Below are positions 32,277 through 44,932 of a stretch of DNA of 64,000 nt, piece by piece (the first letter of the stretch is position 1; each line of letters starts with the position of its first letter). This stretch comes from Stagonosporopsis chrysanthemi (taxonomy: Eukaryota > Ascomycota > Dothideomycetes > Pleosporales > Didymellaceae). The position numbers and the translations under genes were made by a program. The stretch is from assembly GCA_022560025.1 (NCBI GenBank), contig JAFISE010000106.1, positions 1-64,000 on the forward strand, written 5' to 3'. The notes under the pieces were generated by a model. The model saw only the letters and a list, made by a program, of their open reading frames with translations. It searched no databases and was not told where the DNA came from.

Positions 32277-33987
32277 GTCCCTTCCGTGTCTCCTTTGGCG
32301 TCTACATTTGCATTTACTGAGCGATTTAGCGCGTTCTAGCGATCTGGAATTTCCAAATTTGATATCTCCACGCATTTCCCCGGCAGTCCAGAGGCGCAAT
32401 GTTATCATTCTTGCATTGCTTGGATTTCAGATATCCATCAGTGGTATCTAACCTACATGTGTCACATTAGTACAGCCTTATAATTTATCGAAAGTTTGTT
32501 GTTGAGCAAAGATGCGTTTATAGCCGACAGTTCACGCCGCTTTGTTCTGCACGTCTGACGCAACGGAACCGTATGCACGCTCTCGAAGCCCGTGAGCCCC
32601 CGCGAAAGGCTCTATTGCGGGAATGGGAGCGCCTCTGAGATGCCGATGAAAAGAGTCGTAAGCTTGGCTTTCACTACTCGAGGGAAGGCTCGCCTCGGAG
32701 CCACTACCTTGAATTAGCTCCCACTGCGGCCCAGGGCGCCGGGATCGTAGAAGGAATAACACGCGATGATGTGCCTTGGCATTTTGTTATCGTTGACTTT
32801 ACTTTTTATTCAGCCTCCATCCTACCCGCCTCGAGCTGATGATAGCTGCACTGACATGACTTGCCGCGTCCACACCAGCAACCGAAAACATCCCTCTCAA
32901 CGTCTTGCAGCAACCGACCACGCCAAATCTATCCCTGTCGCATATTTGCGGACTTTACACTCACACTTCTGACTGGCCTCTCACGGTTATGCAAGTTCGA
33001 AATGACGGCACGGAAGCAAGTCCGACGTATCGTTGAACGACCTGCTGAAACCCCCGCGATTGAAACAGACAGTTCTCCGAACTCGTACCACTGCTTTGGG
33101 GTCAAAACACCTCATAAACGGAACTTTGCGGTCCAATGAGGTCGCCGCTTTCCTAAACCGTAATGCTTCTCAATGGTACCTTGGTGAGGTACCCTGAACG
33201 TCTTATCTGCTCGTCAGCCACCACCACTCCTTGTCCCGACACTGAGGGTGCACGAGCGCAGGCCTGGATCAAGATGCAGGTACGACTGGAAGGTTTGTAC
33301 TTCATCATTGTCAAGTTCCTTCTATTGCACAGACATTGCTCATTCACTTATCTACGACGAACCTGACGGCGATCTTACCTTTCCCACAAGATCCACTGTT
33401 CAGCTGGAAGCGTGCGGATGCAGTTGGGCCTCCCGTATCCCACGGTGCCTACGCGGCGGATCTCATCCCGCGTTCACGGCGTCCCGCTATTCTTCCTCAC
33501 TCCACTAAGCTTCTCGACCCCCTAATGCTCTTTTCGATCTTGCCCTAGTCCTGATCACTCATGCTAGATTACATGCAATGACCCTCGGTCTTATCACTCC
33601 TATGGTATCATGCACGGGTGCGCATTCGTGGTGGTTGACGAATGAACCTACACGGCGACGGGAAAGTAGCTCGGCACATACTGGGGTCTATCTGAGGGCT
33701 CATTGGAAGGATCATGTTTTTCAAAGATGCCATCCCGCTGGCCCATAAACATGTCCTGTTGATGATGTGCTGAGAAGTTTCGTTGATTGCAGTCCAAAGC
33801 GAAACCTCGGAATTTTTTTTGCAGCGACCTCAAGCACATCAACGCCTTACCCACTATATTGGATCCCCCCGATCCACGACATGGTATTTGCTTCGTATCT
33901 TCGAACCCTCTTGTGATCGGCACTCTCTCCAGCAGTAACCCCTTTGGATCTTCGACCAGCACTACTCGTCTTGCTTGGTGGATAGCT
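32277..33987. other. Intergenic, no firm gene
   Basis: 1.7 kb between two plus-strand genes. A minus-strand open stretch at 32532-32762 lacks an ATG and has a Pro/Ser-rich tail-like sequence; it could be a gene remnant or chance. No other structure was recognised. Confidence 0.5.
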
Positions 33988-35383
33988 ATGGTTAGCCAAG
34001 GCTTCGACGTATCGTTCCAAAAAGAACTGGCGAGTCAGTCTTGGACTCTATACGGCATTGGAATGTTCACAATTGTTGTTCGGACGTAGGCTGCACAAGT
34101 TGACTGAATATATCTACAGCTGACACTGAGCGCGCAGTGTTGCACGATGGCGGCGAGTACGGACCCCTTCACAATTCGCGATAGACGACTGGTTGATGTT
34201 GACGGCTGTGCCGTTGTTCTATACTGGACTTATTGTTTGCTTGAACATTATTGCACAAGGCGGAGGGAGTAATCTGTTTCCCCCGGAACAGTTCTCGACA
34301 TTTACACAAGAGGACATAGAGGAGCGCATCAAAGGGTCTAAAATCGTGATTGTTTCCGAACAAGTGAGTTGGCTTTACCCCAGCGGCAAGCCATTGGTGA
34401 CTGACAATTTTGTAGTGCATGCTGAACGTAATTTGGTGTCTCAAAGCTTGTATGCTGTTGATGTTTGGCCGCATGACATCTGGAACAACACACCTCAAGT
34501 GGATCAAAGTCGTGGCTGCCTATGTTGTACTCGGCTGGGTGGCGGTGCAGATCGCCTTCTTCACCGCTTGCATGCCTTTCAGCGGTTACTGGGCTGTGCC
34601 AGTCTCGAACCCGCAGTGCACCACACTCGAGCACTTCGCGATCGTGCAGGCGACATTTAATCTCAGCAGCGATGTCTTAATTATCGCCCTTCCCATGCCT
34701 ATGGTGATATCACTGACCCTGCCAACAAAACAGAAGATTGGTCTCGGAATGCTGTTCAGCATGGGCACATTCGTTGTAAGTTTGATATTCCGAGATTATT
34801 TACTGCCGCTCCCTGACGCTGCCATCAGATCGTCGCTGCCATCCTCACCAAAGTCTACAACCTGTCTGATGTTTACGACACGGCCTACATGCTCTGGTAC
34901 ACACGGGAAGCCTCGGTGGCTGTCTACGTCGCCAACCTACCCGGTATCTGGCCACTCTTACGCGAGCACATCCGCTTCCTACGCGATCGCACCAACTCGT
35001 ACGTCACCGGGCAATCGCGAATGCCACAATACGGATATGGCTCCAACTATGGGAATTTATCGAAGCCTCAGCGCAGTCATATACGCAACACGATGACGAA
35101 CATTGAGTCCGATGAGATGGAGCTCAAGGACTCATACAACAAGTCAGGCGCGCGGTCTGTCCACTCTGTAGCACGGATACCTCGTGGTGAGCTCGGGTCT
35201 GGGAAAACCAGTCTTGATAGCGACGAGAGGGCTATCAACGATCTGACAAGTTGGAAAGGGATGAATGTATTGGAGGTGCAAGTGGATACGAAAGTCGAGA
35301 TTAAAAGACAGAGTTGGGATGGGACAGATTTGCCGGGTGTTCAGACAACGACAACGCAGATCGAAGGAGGCTGGAAACAATAG
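33988..35383 (+). CDS. SAT4/PTH11-like rhodopsin-fold integral membrane protein
   Basis: Four exons (33988-34085, 34138-34363, 34416-34775, 34829-35383) give 412 aa. The hydrophobic segments follow the seven-helix fungal rhodopsin-domain pattern: LYGIGMFTIVVRT, FAIDDWLMLTAVPLFYTGLIVCLN, EQCMLNVIWCLKACMLLMFGRMT, WIKVVAAYVVLGWVAVQIAFFTACMPFSGYW, CTTLEHFAIVQATFNLSSDVLIIALPMPMVISL, GLGMLFSMGTFVIVAAILTKVY and the helix before REASVAVYVANLPGIWPLLREHIRFLR. The DDWLM, NP-C-T and DVLIIALPMP motifs are typical. Members are plasma-membrane proteins, some linked to surface sensing in plant pathogens. The ~135-residue cytoplasmic tail is polar and contains SYNKSGARSVHSV and QTTTTQIEGGW. Introns are 52-53 nt, with GTAGGC, GTGAGT and GTAAGT donors. 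Confidence 0.9.
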
Positions 35384-35708
35384 AGGACCCCCACCTTTTA
35401 ACCATCTTAATAATGACCTGCAACATTTCTCTTCACCAATTGATAACGTTCACGATCGTGACACTGGCACTGCTCTGGCTACCACTTATTGCCCGATCCG
35501 GCAAACCCCTCCTAGGTTTTGTCTTCTAGACTCCCACTATGACACCGTCGAACATGGCCCAGCACGGATCGTTAGTAAAGCGGACGAACATGTGGGCCCT
35601 TCGTGTACCAAAAACAGCATAGCGCTCCCGTGACACCGCGAAAGGGAAGTCGCGTCCTAGTTAGTGAGGCGACATGCGCGAGTTAGGCAGGATGCTTCCT
35701 CCACGACG
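35384..35708. other. Short intergenic before FAN1
   Basis: 325 bp with the 3' flank of the rhodopsin-fold gene and the FAN1 promoter. No gene seen. Confidence 0.5.
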
Positions 35709-38321
35709 ATGGCGCTGGACTCGCGCAGCCCTTCAAAACATAACCAGATGATCACACAATTCATAAAGCATCCCAAATCAACCAACTTCGATGGCGAGCA
35801 CGATCGGTCTCCGAAGCGCAGACGAATCGGTGACGTAGCTAAGCCGCCGCCCACACCACGCAAGAAACGCAACTACAAGGATGAAGTGGGAGACTCAAGC
35901 GCCGAGGATGAGGAAACTATTGTCAAAGAAGAAGAAAAGCAAACAAAGACAGACCTAGAGAGTGCATTGCCACCAATCGATACCTGTGACGAAGCTATTG
36001 AAGCCTACGAGGCGTTCAAGGCCTCACAAGAAGAGAAAGCAGGGAGCGCTGAAGAGCGCCTGAAAGACCGATCATGGATCAGAGGGAAAAGTTCGCTTTA
36101 CGTTGATGCATTCAATCTGGCTCTAGACACGGTGTTGGAAGAAGAGAGTCATCTCTTCGACGAGGCTGAGACCGAAGTGTTCATGATATGGAGGACACTG
36201 AACTACGAGGCACAATACCTCTATGTACGACTGTTCCTCCGTAAAACCTCTGTCTGGCATCGTATAAAGAATCTTGGATACTACAGCGATCTCTCCGACA
36301 TGGACGCAGCCGTCAAAACATTGCAGCGTACATTCGACCTACCAGCATCTTCTGCGGAAGTTGAAATACATCCTGGCGAGAAGGACCTCCCGACAGACGC
36401 AACGTTAGCGAAGACTTTCACATTCGCGGATAGGTCTGAAGATGAAATTACAACGTTGGATGAAGCATCCTCCCTTCTGCGACTCGACGAACTTAAGGCA
36501 TTGGCGAAAGATGCAAAGGTGCAAGGAAAAAACAAGAGGGAGCTGCTAGCAGCACTGCGACGGACGAGTAGGAAACAAGCTGGCTTGGGTCGCGTTGGCC
36601 TGAAGCGGTCGGATACAGAAAGCTCAAGGCATTCGAGAACGTCGCGGCAATCATCTGTATCTGGCACAGGAACGCCAGAACTAGAAGAGACTGAAGAAGG
36701 AAACCTGTCTGATTTGTCTGATAACGCCAATCGCGATGCCCACTTTACTCGCAAAATCATGAGCGAGACTGGGTCGTGTATCCGACTTTCAGCGGCAACA
36801 AGGAAGCTTTTCGAACGCGCTCATCTTGTTTTTTATCGTTCTACGGAATGGACCGAGAAGTCCTTGACAACTATCATTCTGGCTAAGATAGCCCGTCGCA
36901 ACTTCCCAGATTACATTGTCTCTCGCTCAGCAAACATTTTTGCCTCGCGCTCTTTGCTTCTGGAATATGAGGCATCTATAAGGACTCAATTTCGGATAGA
37001 TAACATCCTAGAGTTTAATGGAAGACCAACCGAGAAGGATCATCAGGAAATGGTCGATATTTTCGAAGACATCTTCCCTCGATGGAAAGTCATTGTGGAA
37101 GATGAACAACGCAAAGAGGATAGCATCTATCAGAGCGGTGAAGGGTCATATTTACGCCGCCTTTCACCCGCTTGGGTTTACACACGCATAATCCACAAAG
37201 CGATGTATGTCATTGCCCGTCGGAAAGAGCACAAGTTGGAGTATGACGTGACGTCTGCTCTGCTCGAGCAACGCCTCTTCCACCACTCGCGCCGCGGCGC
37301 TTGGTATCAGCGCAAAGCCTTGCTAGAAGAGCACTATATGGCAGCTATTTTTCCCGCCGAGAAACGTAATGAAGAACAGCAGAAGAAACACTGGAAGCGT
37401 ATTGCGCTACAAACTTGCGAGGACGGTCTGCAAGACAATCTCATTCATATCATTCATCACTACGATCTTCAAAAGCGAGTCACCAAACTCGAGAAATCAC
37501 TGAATATTCCCAAACGCTTGCAACATGACTTCACCCACGTGCGACTTACGAAGCCGGTCGAAGTCGCCTTCCAAGGGACCCAAATACTACGCCCACCTCC
37601 CCTCAACCGGCGCAACAGCTCCCCGGGTCCCAACCGCCGGGGCGGAAAAACGATATGGATCGACCCCCGCGAAGGCGGTGAATGCAGCGTCGAAGCAATG
37701 TGTCTCTCGCACTACCGCAACCAAGGCTGGAAAGGCTTCCACAGCGAAGGCGGCATCATCCGCACCCTCTTCGCATACCTCTTCTATGACGTGCTCTTCA
37801 CCTACGTCCCTAATGTGTTTCAAACGCAGTACCAGACCTGCCCGCTGGACCTGCACACGGACGCTTTCTACCCGTCTCGCATCTCAGAGATCAACGCCCG
37901 GCTGAATGAGATCAGCAACGGCGACGCAGAAAGCATCATCCAGCGTGTGTACGCTGAGCATCACGAACGGAGAACATGCGTAGTCGGGCTGGACTGGACA
38001 TACGATGTCAACGACCTGCAGGAGATCGCGCGCTGTTTTGACGGCGAGGCGCTGGCGACGGTTTGCAAAGTTATGGCGCAGGAGTACGGGCAGCGGGGAG
38101 GCGGCGTCCCGGATTTGTTTTTGTGGAGGGTGGGAGAGGGAGAGGAGGAGGCTGAAGAGGACAAAAGGAAGAAGCCGAGGGGTGAGGTCAAGTTTGCGGA
38201 AGTCAAGAGTGAGAATGATCGGTTGAGTGATACGCAGAGACTTTGGATACATGTGCTTAGTGGCGCGGGGGTCAGGGTGGAGTTGTGTGCCGCTGTTGCC
38301 AAGGAGGTGGTGCAAAAGTAG
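35709..38321 (+). CDS. FAN1: Fanconi-associated nuclease 1 (FAN1) homologue
   Basis: A single exon of 870 aa. The N-terminus is disordered and basic (SPKRRRIGDVAKPPPTPRKKR), suggesting nuclear import. A SAP-like segment follows (about 255-285, LLRLDELKALAKDAKVQGKNKRELLAAL), then helical TPR-like regions (ARRKEHKLEYDVTSALLEQRLFHHSRRGAWYQRKALLEEHY). The C-terminal VRR-NUC nuclease fold contains VEAMCLSHYRNQGWKGFHSEGGIIRTLF, GGVPDLFLW (Asp near 802) and EVKSEND (Glu near 831, Lys near 833), i.e. the PD-(D/E)XK catalytic set. FAN1 is a structure-specific nuclease that unhooks interstrand crosslinks. All catalytic residues I can place are present. Upstream codons in frame lack ATG. Confidence 0.94.
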   Translation: MALDSRSPSKHNQMITQFIKHPKSTNFDGEHDRSPKRRRIGDVAKPPPTPRKKRNYKDEVGDSSAEDEETIVKEEEKQTKTDLESALPPIDTCDEAIEAYEAFKASQEEKAGSAEERLKDRSWIRGKSSLYVDAFNLALDTVLEEESHLFDEAETEVFMIWRTLNYEAQYLYVRLFLRKTSVWHRIKNLGYYSDLSDMDAAVKTLQRTFDLPASSAEVEIHPGEKDLPTDATLAKTFTFADRSEDEITTLDEASSLLRLDELKALAKDAKVQGKNKRELLAALRRTSRKQAGLGRVGLKRSDTESSRHSRTSRQSSVSGTGTPELEETEEGNLSDLSDNANRDAHFTRKIMSETGSCIRLSAATRKLFERAHLVFYRSTEWTEKSLTTIILAKIARRNFPDYIVSRSANIFASRSLLLEYEASIRTQFRIDNILEFNGRPTEKDHQEMVDIFEDIFPRWKVIVEDEQRKEDSIYQSGEGSYLRRLSPAWVYTRIIHKAMYVIARRKEHKLEYDVTSALLEQRLFHHSRRGAWYQRKALLEEHYMAAIFPAEKRNEEQQKKHWKRIALQTCEDGLQDNLIHIIHHYDLQKRVTKLEKSLNIPKRLQHDFTHVRLTKPVEVAFQGTQILRPPPLNRRNSSPGPNRRGGKTIWIDPREGGECSVEAMCLSHYRNQGWKGFHSEGGIIRTLFAYLFYDVLFTYVPNVFQTQYQTCPLDLHTDAFYPSRISEINARLNEISNGDAESIIQRVYAEHHERRTCVVGLDWTYDVNDLQEIARCFDGEALATVCKVMAQEYGQRGGGVPDLFLWRVGEGEEEAEEDKRKKPRGEVKFAEVKSENDRLSDTQRLWIHVLSGAGVRVELCAAVAKEVVQK

Positions 38322-38606
38322 GGCCTCATCAATCCAATTATCTCGAACGATTGTACGTATATTCGAACCTTTCGGCCGTCCGTGCCTTCTCATTGTATAC
38401 TACTGAGCCTAAGCCTCCTTCTCCGTCAACTCGGAAAGCACGCTCGACAACAGCAGATCTGAATGAGTAAGGTATGAACGCTGAATACATGCTAAACATT
38501 ATTATGTACTTCGGTTAATCCAATCCACAAGTCTGTCGTTGATCGTAGCGTCGTTAATCATTAGAATAGTCTCCCACACATATCCAGATTCAATACAGCC
38601 GCCAGC
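38322..38606. other. Convergent 3' region of FAN1 and the PhoD-like gene
   Basis: 285-bp tail-to-tail spacer, presumably containing both 3' UTRs. Confidence 0.6.
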
Positions 38607-41600
38607 TTACCGCCAAATCTGCCATTTCTTCTTGGGCTTCGGTGGCACAAAACTTTCCTGGCTCATTTCCTGCCCACCACCACCACCACCACTGTAACTC
38701 CTCTCATCATCGTCGACACTATCATAATCGTCATCTTCGTGTCGTCCATTTCCAGGATATCCGGCTCCAGCACCAGCGGTGCTATTTCGGCTGGGATATG
38801 CAACAGGGTAGGACATTCGGTCATAGCCGCTTCGCTCAGCGTACACAGCTCTTATGGATGCAGGTACTGGTGCAGGCACTGCACGGTGAGGTGCTGGGGG
38901 TACATGTTGTCCGTCGGATGTAGGTCGAGGCTGTCGGGCACCGTTGCTGAAATAGTCACCCCCTGAGGTGTCGTCACGGGCCTGCATCCCGCCCCGATAG
39001 TTGTATGGTGAGTCTGGACCGGCACCTACAATCGCAGGATGAGGTGGGTATGAATCGCGCTTATAGGAGTCGCGATTCGGCTTTGAAGGGGTGTGAGTGA
39101 GTATGTGAGCATCGTGTTCAAATGTCTCGTTACCGTGTTGGTTGAGGATACCACCCATGGAGCGTCTTTGGACGTCTGGAGACTCAGCATCAGGAAGCTG
39201 AGACTTGTGAGATGAATTGTGCGTGGGTGTTTTCCGTAAGGAGCCAGAATGCATCGGGGGTAGAGCCGCGGTCTGAGGCGCTGGCTGTGGGTGAGGAGCA
39301 CTACTATGTCTTTTCCCCCCGATAGCCTCCCACGCTGAACCTCTACTATTGTGACCAGCAGGTCCTCCGTCTTCACTTTGTCTTTGATCTGCCACTATGT
39401 TGTGAGAATCGGGCACACGCGTATGGCCCACCAAGGCTTCATTAGCGTGAAAGCCGGAACTCAAACGATTATCGATCGGAGGAGCTGGATTTGCAGGGGT
39501 GGTGCGCTTGTTTCGAGAACTGAAGCCAGGTATCAGAATCCTAGGTCCGACTTTATACCTTTGGCGAGCGCGCTCCTCATCGTCTTCGGACATCTCGCCC
39601 AAATCGCTACCACTTCCGCTCTCACTACTGCTTTGTGAGTAGCCATCGTCGCCGATTGTCCTCTTTCTACGTCCACCTCCACCGAACATGCCAAGAAAAC
39701 TGCCCTTGCGCGGTTGTTTGTTGACAGTACCGGGCTCGGGAGCTGTGTAGCTAAGTGCGGGTACCAAGAGACGGTAAGGAAGGGTGATGCCAGCTGGGTC
39801 GTGCTGTGACACTTCCATATTCAAGGAGATGTCAAGACCGCCCTCTAGGTTGATAAAGTCGCCTTTTTGTTTTTGTTGCAAACCCTTCTTTGTCAGAACG
39901 CTAGGTCTGCGGCGGAATTCGGATGGACGTTCAAAGGGAGCATCGTCGCGTGCTTGTGCTGGCGGCAGGCTTTGTGTAGAGTCACGACGATCGGCACTAT
40001 CGACCGAAGCACGACGGCGGAAGAGCGAGGTCAACGAGTTACGACGAGACCGAGCTGGCCTTTCATTCTCAGATCTGTCCGGCGAGAATGACGATTGTGG
40101 CTGGTTGTGCCCATGGGTCTGGAGTTCATCGGCAGTGGCGTTTTGAGGGTTGTTGTAGTAAGATAGGGGCGGGCCGCGTCCTCTCTCGCCCGGTCGACGC
40201 CCTTGGTCACTACTAAATCTCCTGACCATTTGACGAGGATTGAAAGTGTCAGAAAGCCTCCTGGCCGGCTGGGGCCTTGTTTCAGGATCAGGTGTGCCAG
40301 GTGGCGACGACCCAGGCTTGTACTCGCGGATGTTGCACCAGTTTCGGTGAGGAAGCAGATGGTTGTTGTTTCGCTTCTTTCCATCTACGTCATGAGTAAA
40401 GATCGGGATCATGTCTTCGTCAGTGTTAGCGTCGAGATGATGTACTTTGTTGCGCTTATTGAGAATATCAGCCATCATGTCTGGTGGAGGCGTATTGACA
40501 ATGGCGGACGAGATGACGTTAGGCATGTATCTGGCGTCCTTATCCTTTGGTATCTTGAGCTTCTTGTTGGAGTAGAATTGGCCTACAGCACCCAGATGCA
40601 CATCGCCTCCGAGAATAGTCACACGGACAGACTTCGTCTCGGCAATGTGCTGCAATTCTTTGATGAACCAATTCCGTTCCTCTTTGTGGTGTTTGGCGGT
40701 CCAGTGATCATCGAGGTCGTCGAGGATTTCAACACCGCCGTCGAATTTGTTGACAAAGCCACCAAGCAGGCCAGCACGCCCCATAGCCTTGATTGGGTCC
40801 ATCATCCTGCTTGTCAAGATATTTTCGAGGAAATTAAGCCTTGGATACGCAATTGGCACACCAAGAAGAACGATCAGATGTTTTGTCTGGCCCTTGATGA
40901 TTTCGTCCTCGAGACGATCAAATATAATATCGTACGAGTCCTCGGTCAAGATCTCGTTACGTTGTCGTTCGGTCCGACAGTCCAATCCAAGAAAGGCTAC
41001 TTGCCTGCCAAGATGCATGAAGACACTTCGGGAACGCTCCTTGATGTATGGACCAGGACTCTTGCCTAGCACCCACGAAGGCTCTGTCTGTTCAGTTTCG
41101 GCAGGAACGGACTGGTGCTGAAAAAGCATGTAGTACTTGAAGGCTACAGCACCGATACCAGTAAAGACTGGTGTCTGCATAAAATGGTGGGGGTACGACC
41201 CATAACCCTATGCTTATTAGCATGTATTGACTAGGATATTATGAAGATCAACTGACATCGATGATATCGTGGTCATCCCATATGTTGACCATTGGAATCT
41301 GAGAATTGGCCATGCCGAAGAGGCCTTGTGAGAACCACATTGAGTACCGATCCAGATAGAATTGCTCCAGCTCATTCTGCATCTCCTCAGAGAATGGGGT
41401 ATGGTGCTTGTCTAGTGGATTCCTGTTCTCAGTCCATTGCTTGAACAATGTTGTCTGCTTCATAGCGGCATCGTTGTAGATTTGGTCACCTCCACCGAGC
41501 ATTACGTGGAACGGTCTGCTTTGGTGGGAATTAAGTACGTCTCGCCACATTGGATCTGGCCCACAAAACTGCTTTGGGTCTACGCTCAACGAGAAACCGT

Positions 41601-44013
41601 TGCAGCTGTGGAACATGATGTTCATCGTCTCGCCCTTGGCCGGCACCCAGAATCCAATAGCAGGGCCTCTATTGATCCTGTACGCGATACGCGCTTCTGT
41701 GCTCCCAAGTTCGATCTCAAGATTGAAGCGCCAAAACGTTACCCCTCGTTCAGCGTGGAGCCGAACACCGGGGATCTCTCGTACTCTGCCAAGCTTCTCA
41801 CCGTCCTTTTTGTGAATGCGCGACGATCTGCTGGTTCCCTTCGTAGAGCGAACATACGAGAAAAGACCAGTGTCATCCTCGATCCTGGACAAATCTTCGT
41901 CTTCAGTAATATCGTCCACATGCTTCACGTACATGCTCTGTCCAGATCTTGAAACCTTAAGTTGCCCTTCGATAGGATCAATGTAAGCAGGATTGGGGCT
42001 GTCGCTTTCGTGATCTTCTGGTGGCGGCGGAAGGACGTCCATTGCTTGTTTGAATAAGCGTAAGGTTGGTGGCCCCTGGTAAGAGGATCTTTCATCGGTA
42101 GTGACAATCATGACGCTACCTCTCCAGATCTCTCGATCATTGCCAGCCCGACTTTGGTCTTTTCTTAGGCCAGTGTAGCGGAGTAGCGGTCCGCACTTCA
42201 GGTACAATGGCGGGTTGAAGCTTGTCTGAGAGGTGGGCTCATCGACATAGCCATCGTACGCAGGCTCAGCATGCGTACCTGATCGCCGGCGCCGGCCTGC
42301 CTGGTCCTCTTCCCACAAAGCCTTGTTATTCGCGGTATTGGGCGTCCTAGCAGGTGCCGTTAGGTCAAGGTCTTCGGCAACAAGACTAGCGATTGGCGCT
42401 TGTCTCCATTCATCCAGCATAGTTGGTTTGATGTACGTCCGCTCGGGCCCACGATGGCGTGAGAAGCGATGGGAATCATGCGTTACCGGTGGGTAGATTT
42501 CCGGATCGACATCAGAGAATCCGACATTCTTGCGGGCCGTTCCTGGCAATGGAGAGTCGTATGGGTGGACTTGAAATTGTCCGTTGTTATGTGGTAGCCC
42601 TTTTTGATCAAGCTGTTGCTGTTGCATCTCCATTCGAGCAGCCATGATGACCCTACGGTCTCTCTGACTTCCGTGCCGGGCTGGCTGTTGAGACCAGGTG
42701 GGGTTTGTTGTGAATCTGCTGCTGTCAGAACGTAGCATGTCAGCACCTCCCAGTGTGTCGTCGATGCCGGCATCTTCTAGCCCCAACCCAGAAAGGGGAG
42801 TGAGGCTTCCGATCGGGTGTTCAATTGGTTTTCGGCGGATTTGCTGTACGGCTGGCGCTGCGAAAGTGGATGTTGTAGATGGTGGAATTGTACGGTCTCG
42901 GAAACTAGCTACCCCTCTCGAGAGAATCGCGGGCTCTTTGCCTTTGATGCTGGATCTGCGCGCGATCGAGGGTTCTGCATGTGGAACCTTTGATATGGAG
43001 GTAAGGCGTGGTTGCTTTTGTGAAGGGATGCGGTGGGGGGCAGGAACTGCCACAGCTTGGGCTGCAGACGGATCCCAAGGTTCAGAGAGATCGTAGATGT
43101 GGCCATCCTCTGATTCCAGATCACTGATATCAGGAGATCTGGGATGGCTTTGCAGTGGTGCAGAAACGTGACGCTTGCTGTTGTTTGCACTGAGATTAGT
43201 GTCAGGTACCATTTCGTACGTTGGCTGCGAGACGTGACGCTTGTTATGTCCCATACGGTCGGTACTGTCCGGGACTGGCTCATAGGTTGGCGTGGGCTGT
43301 ACTGCAAGCCGCCTCTCTTTTTCAGCAGCCGTTTTCTCCTTCTCAACAGCCTCACGTGCTCGGCGAGCACGCATCTCGGCTTCAACCCGTTCCTGTGCTG
43401 CTAATTCTGCCTCGAGTATGCGAGCCCTTCTCTCCTCTTTGCTGATGTCGTCGAGTTTGCCCTCGAGTTTCTGCAGAGGTGATCGGTCAGGAACAGAGGG
43501 CTTTCGCTGTGAAACGCGACGCTCAACGGTTCCCGAAAGCGGCTCAATGGGGGCGTAGGGAGGTGAACGCAGCCCATATAATCTGCCAGCAGCTGATTGA
43601 ATAGTCGGCTGTTGTCTGCTTGCGTTTACTTGGATGGGTGGGTCACGCAACGAGCGTGAACTTGGCTTTCCATAAGGGTCCTTGTACGATGATGGTGGTG
43701 CTCGGGGGACGTCTGGCGCAGCAGGCATTGGTTCGACCAACGCACCTATTGTTGGCGGAATCTGCTGGCTCTGCCGCGGCCTGTGTGACGAGCCTCGAGA
43801 AACGCCATTCGAAGCTGGAGCGGCGACTGGCCTGGCGGTGTTGCTGGGTACCATGGTGGCCATGTTGGGGTCCTGGGCCTGAGGCCGGGGGCGCACGTCT
43901 GCTGGGCGACGATAGGAATTACGCTTCCGGGGGAAAGTATCGTTATGCTGCTGTGCTGTGGGGGGACTGGAAATGCGAGTGGCGTAGGTACCGCTGGCTC
44001 TACTGTTCTCCAT
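38607..44013 (-). CDS. Very large PhoD-like phosphatase-domain protein
   Basis: Two exons (44013-41257 and 41207-38607) give 1785 aa, joined across a 49-nt intron at WDDHDIID|GYGSYP. The N-terminal ~560 residues are disordered (Pro/Ser/Arg) with a charged coiled-coil stretch (KLDDISKEERRARILEAELAAQERVEAE). The catalytic region (about 600-1210) has SCNGFS, LGGGDQIYND, WDDHDIID (Asp913/914, His915, Asp916), LGLDCRTERQRNEI and LGGDVHLGAVGQFYS, typical of metal-dependent PhoD-like phosphatases of fungi. The rest is a long low-complexity tail with acidic, Ser and Gly-rich parts, ending SFVPPKPKKKWQIWR. No signal peptide or transmembrane span is evident, unlike secreted PhoD enzymes. The substrate is unknown. 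The start is the first in-frame ATG; the frame opens from a TTG slightly upstream. Confidence 0.88.
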
Positions 44014-44932
44014 ACTGCTGGGCGACCATGTAGGCGGCAAGGCGCTGAGCGGGCGGAGGCGTGCGTCGCCCCGGCTCTGGTCAGGGTCTGATGGAAGTAC
44101 AGATGAGTTGTGCGAGGTCGGAGTGCAGCCGAAGTTACACTGTCACCACATGTCACTGGGGGACGTCTCAATTGGCACGGCGCGCATAGCTACCTAGGAT
44201 GATATTGGGGAGGATAGGCTGCACGATGCTGGGGAGCGCTAGGAATATGCACAAACGACGGCGGCAGGACGGACGCGCGAGACGCAGCAGAAAACGACGG
44301 CTATGTACAGGAAGAGGTGGAGAGCAAGAAGCGCGCTGCAGGGGGAGTCGACGACATATGTCGACGCCGCCAGCTCAACGCACACTCGATGCCAGCCATC
44401 AAGGAAGCCACTCCAGCCCCCTCCAACTGCAGCCACGACCTTGGAACAGGCAGCGGCGCCTGGCTCCACCTGCCGAACCGTCGACGCTAGCTGTGTTGGG
44501 CTCGTCCGGGATACGACGCCGGGCACTATCGCGGCCATGCGTGGTCTCGGGGAACGGGGACGGGCATGCTGCGGCGGCCAGCTTGCAGCAACGTAGGCTG
44601 TTTCACGAGGCTGGCACTGCGCCGACGCTGCTTTGTTCGCTCGTGCAGTGCTCCTACCCTCCGCCATACTGCTCTGCACATCTGCGCTGCATCGACCGCC
44701 CGCGTTCAGCCGCAATAAGCCCCTGGCTCAGCCCTCGCCCGTCCTAGCGGTCGCCGCACTACGTCGCCTTCCTCAATAGGCCGACAATATACGAACACCT
44801 TGCACTCTGTACTGCCTATTCACTAGTACGGCTCGGCGACAGTGTTAGACGCCGCAAACACCCTCTGCACACCTTTGACGCACTTCACGGCCGCTGAGGG
44901 CAGCACTACATCGCTGTTTCGGCGCCCTCGCC
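44014..44932. promoter_or_regulatory. Divergent promoter region, PhoD-like gene and KEX2
   Basis: 919 GC-rich bp between two head-to-head start codons must contain both promoters. Long overlapping frames occur on both strands (up to 182 codons) but mirror each other and show no family features, as expected for GC-rich DNA. Confidence 0.5.

Noticed and set aside
32532..32762. Minus-strand 76-codon stretch with Pro/Ser tail-like sequence
   Set aside because: No ATG, a stop shortly upstream and no acceptor-supported partner exon; at most a remnant.
44199..44747. 182-codon frame between the PhoD-like gene and KEX2
   Set aside because: GC-rich DNA gives long frames on both strands here; no conserved features, and the region must serve as a divergent promoter.
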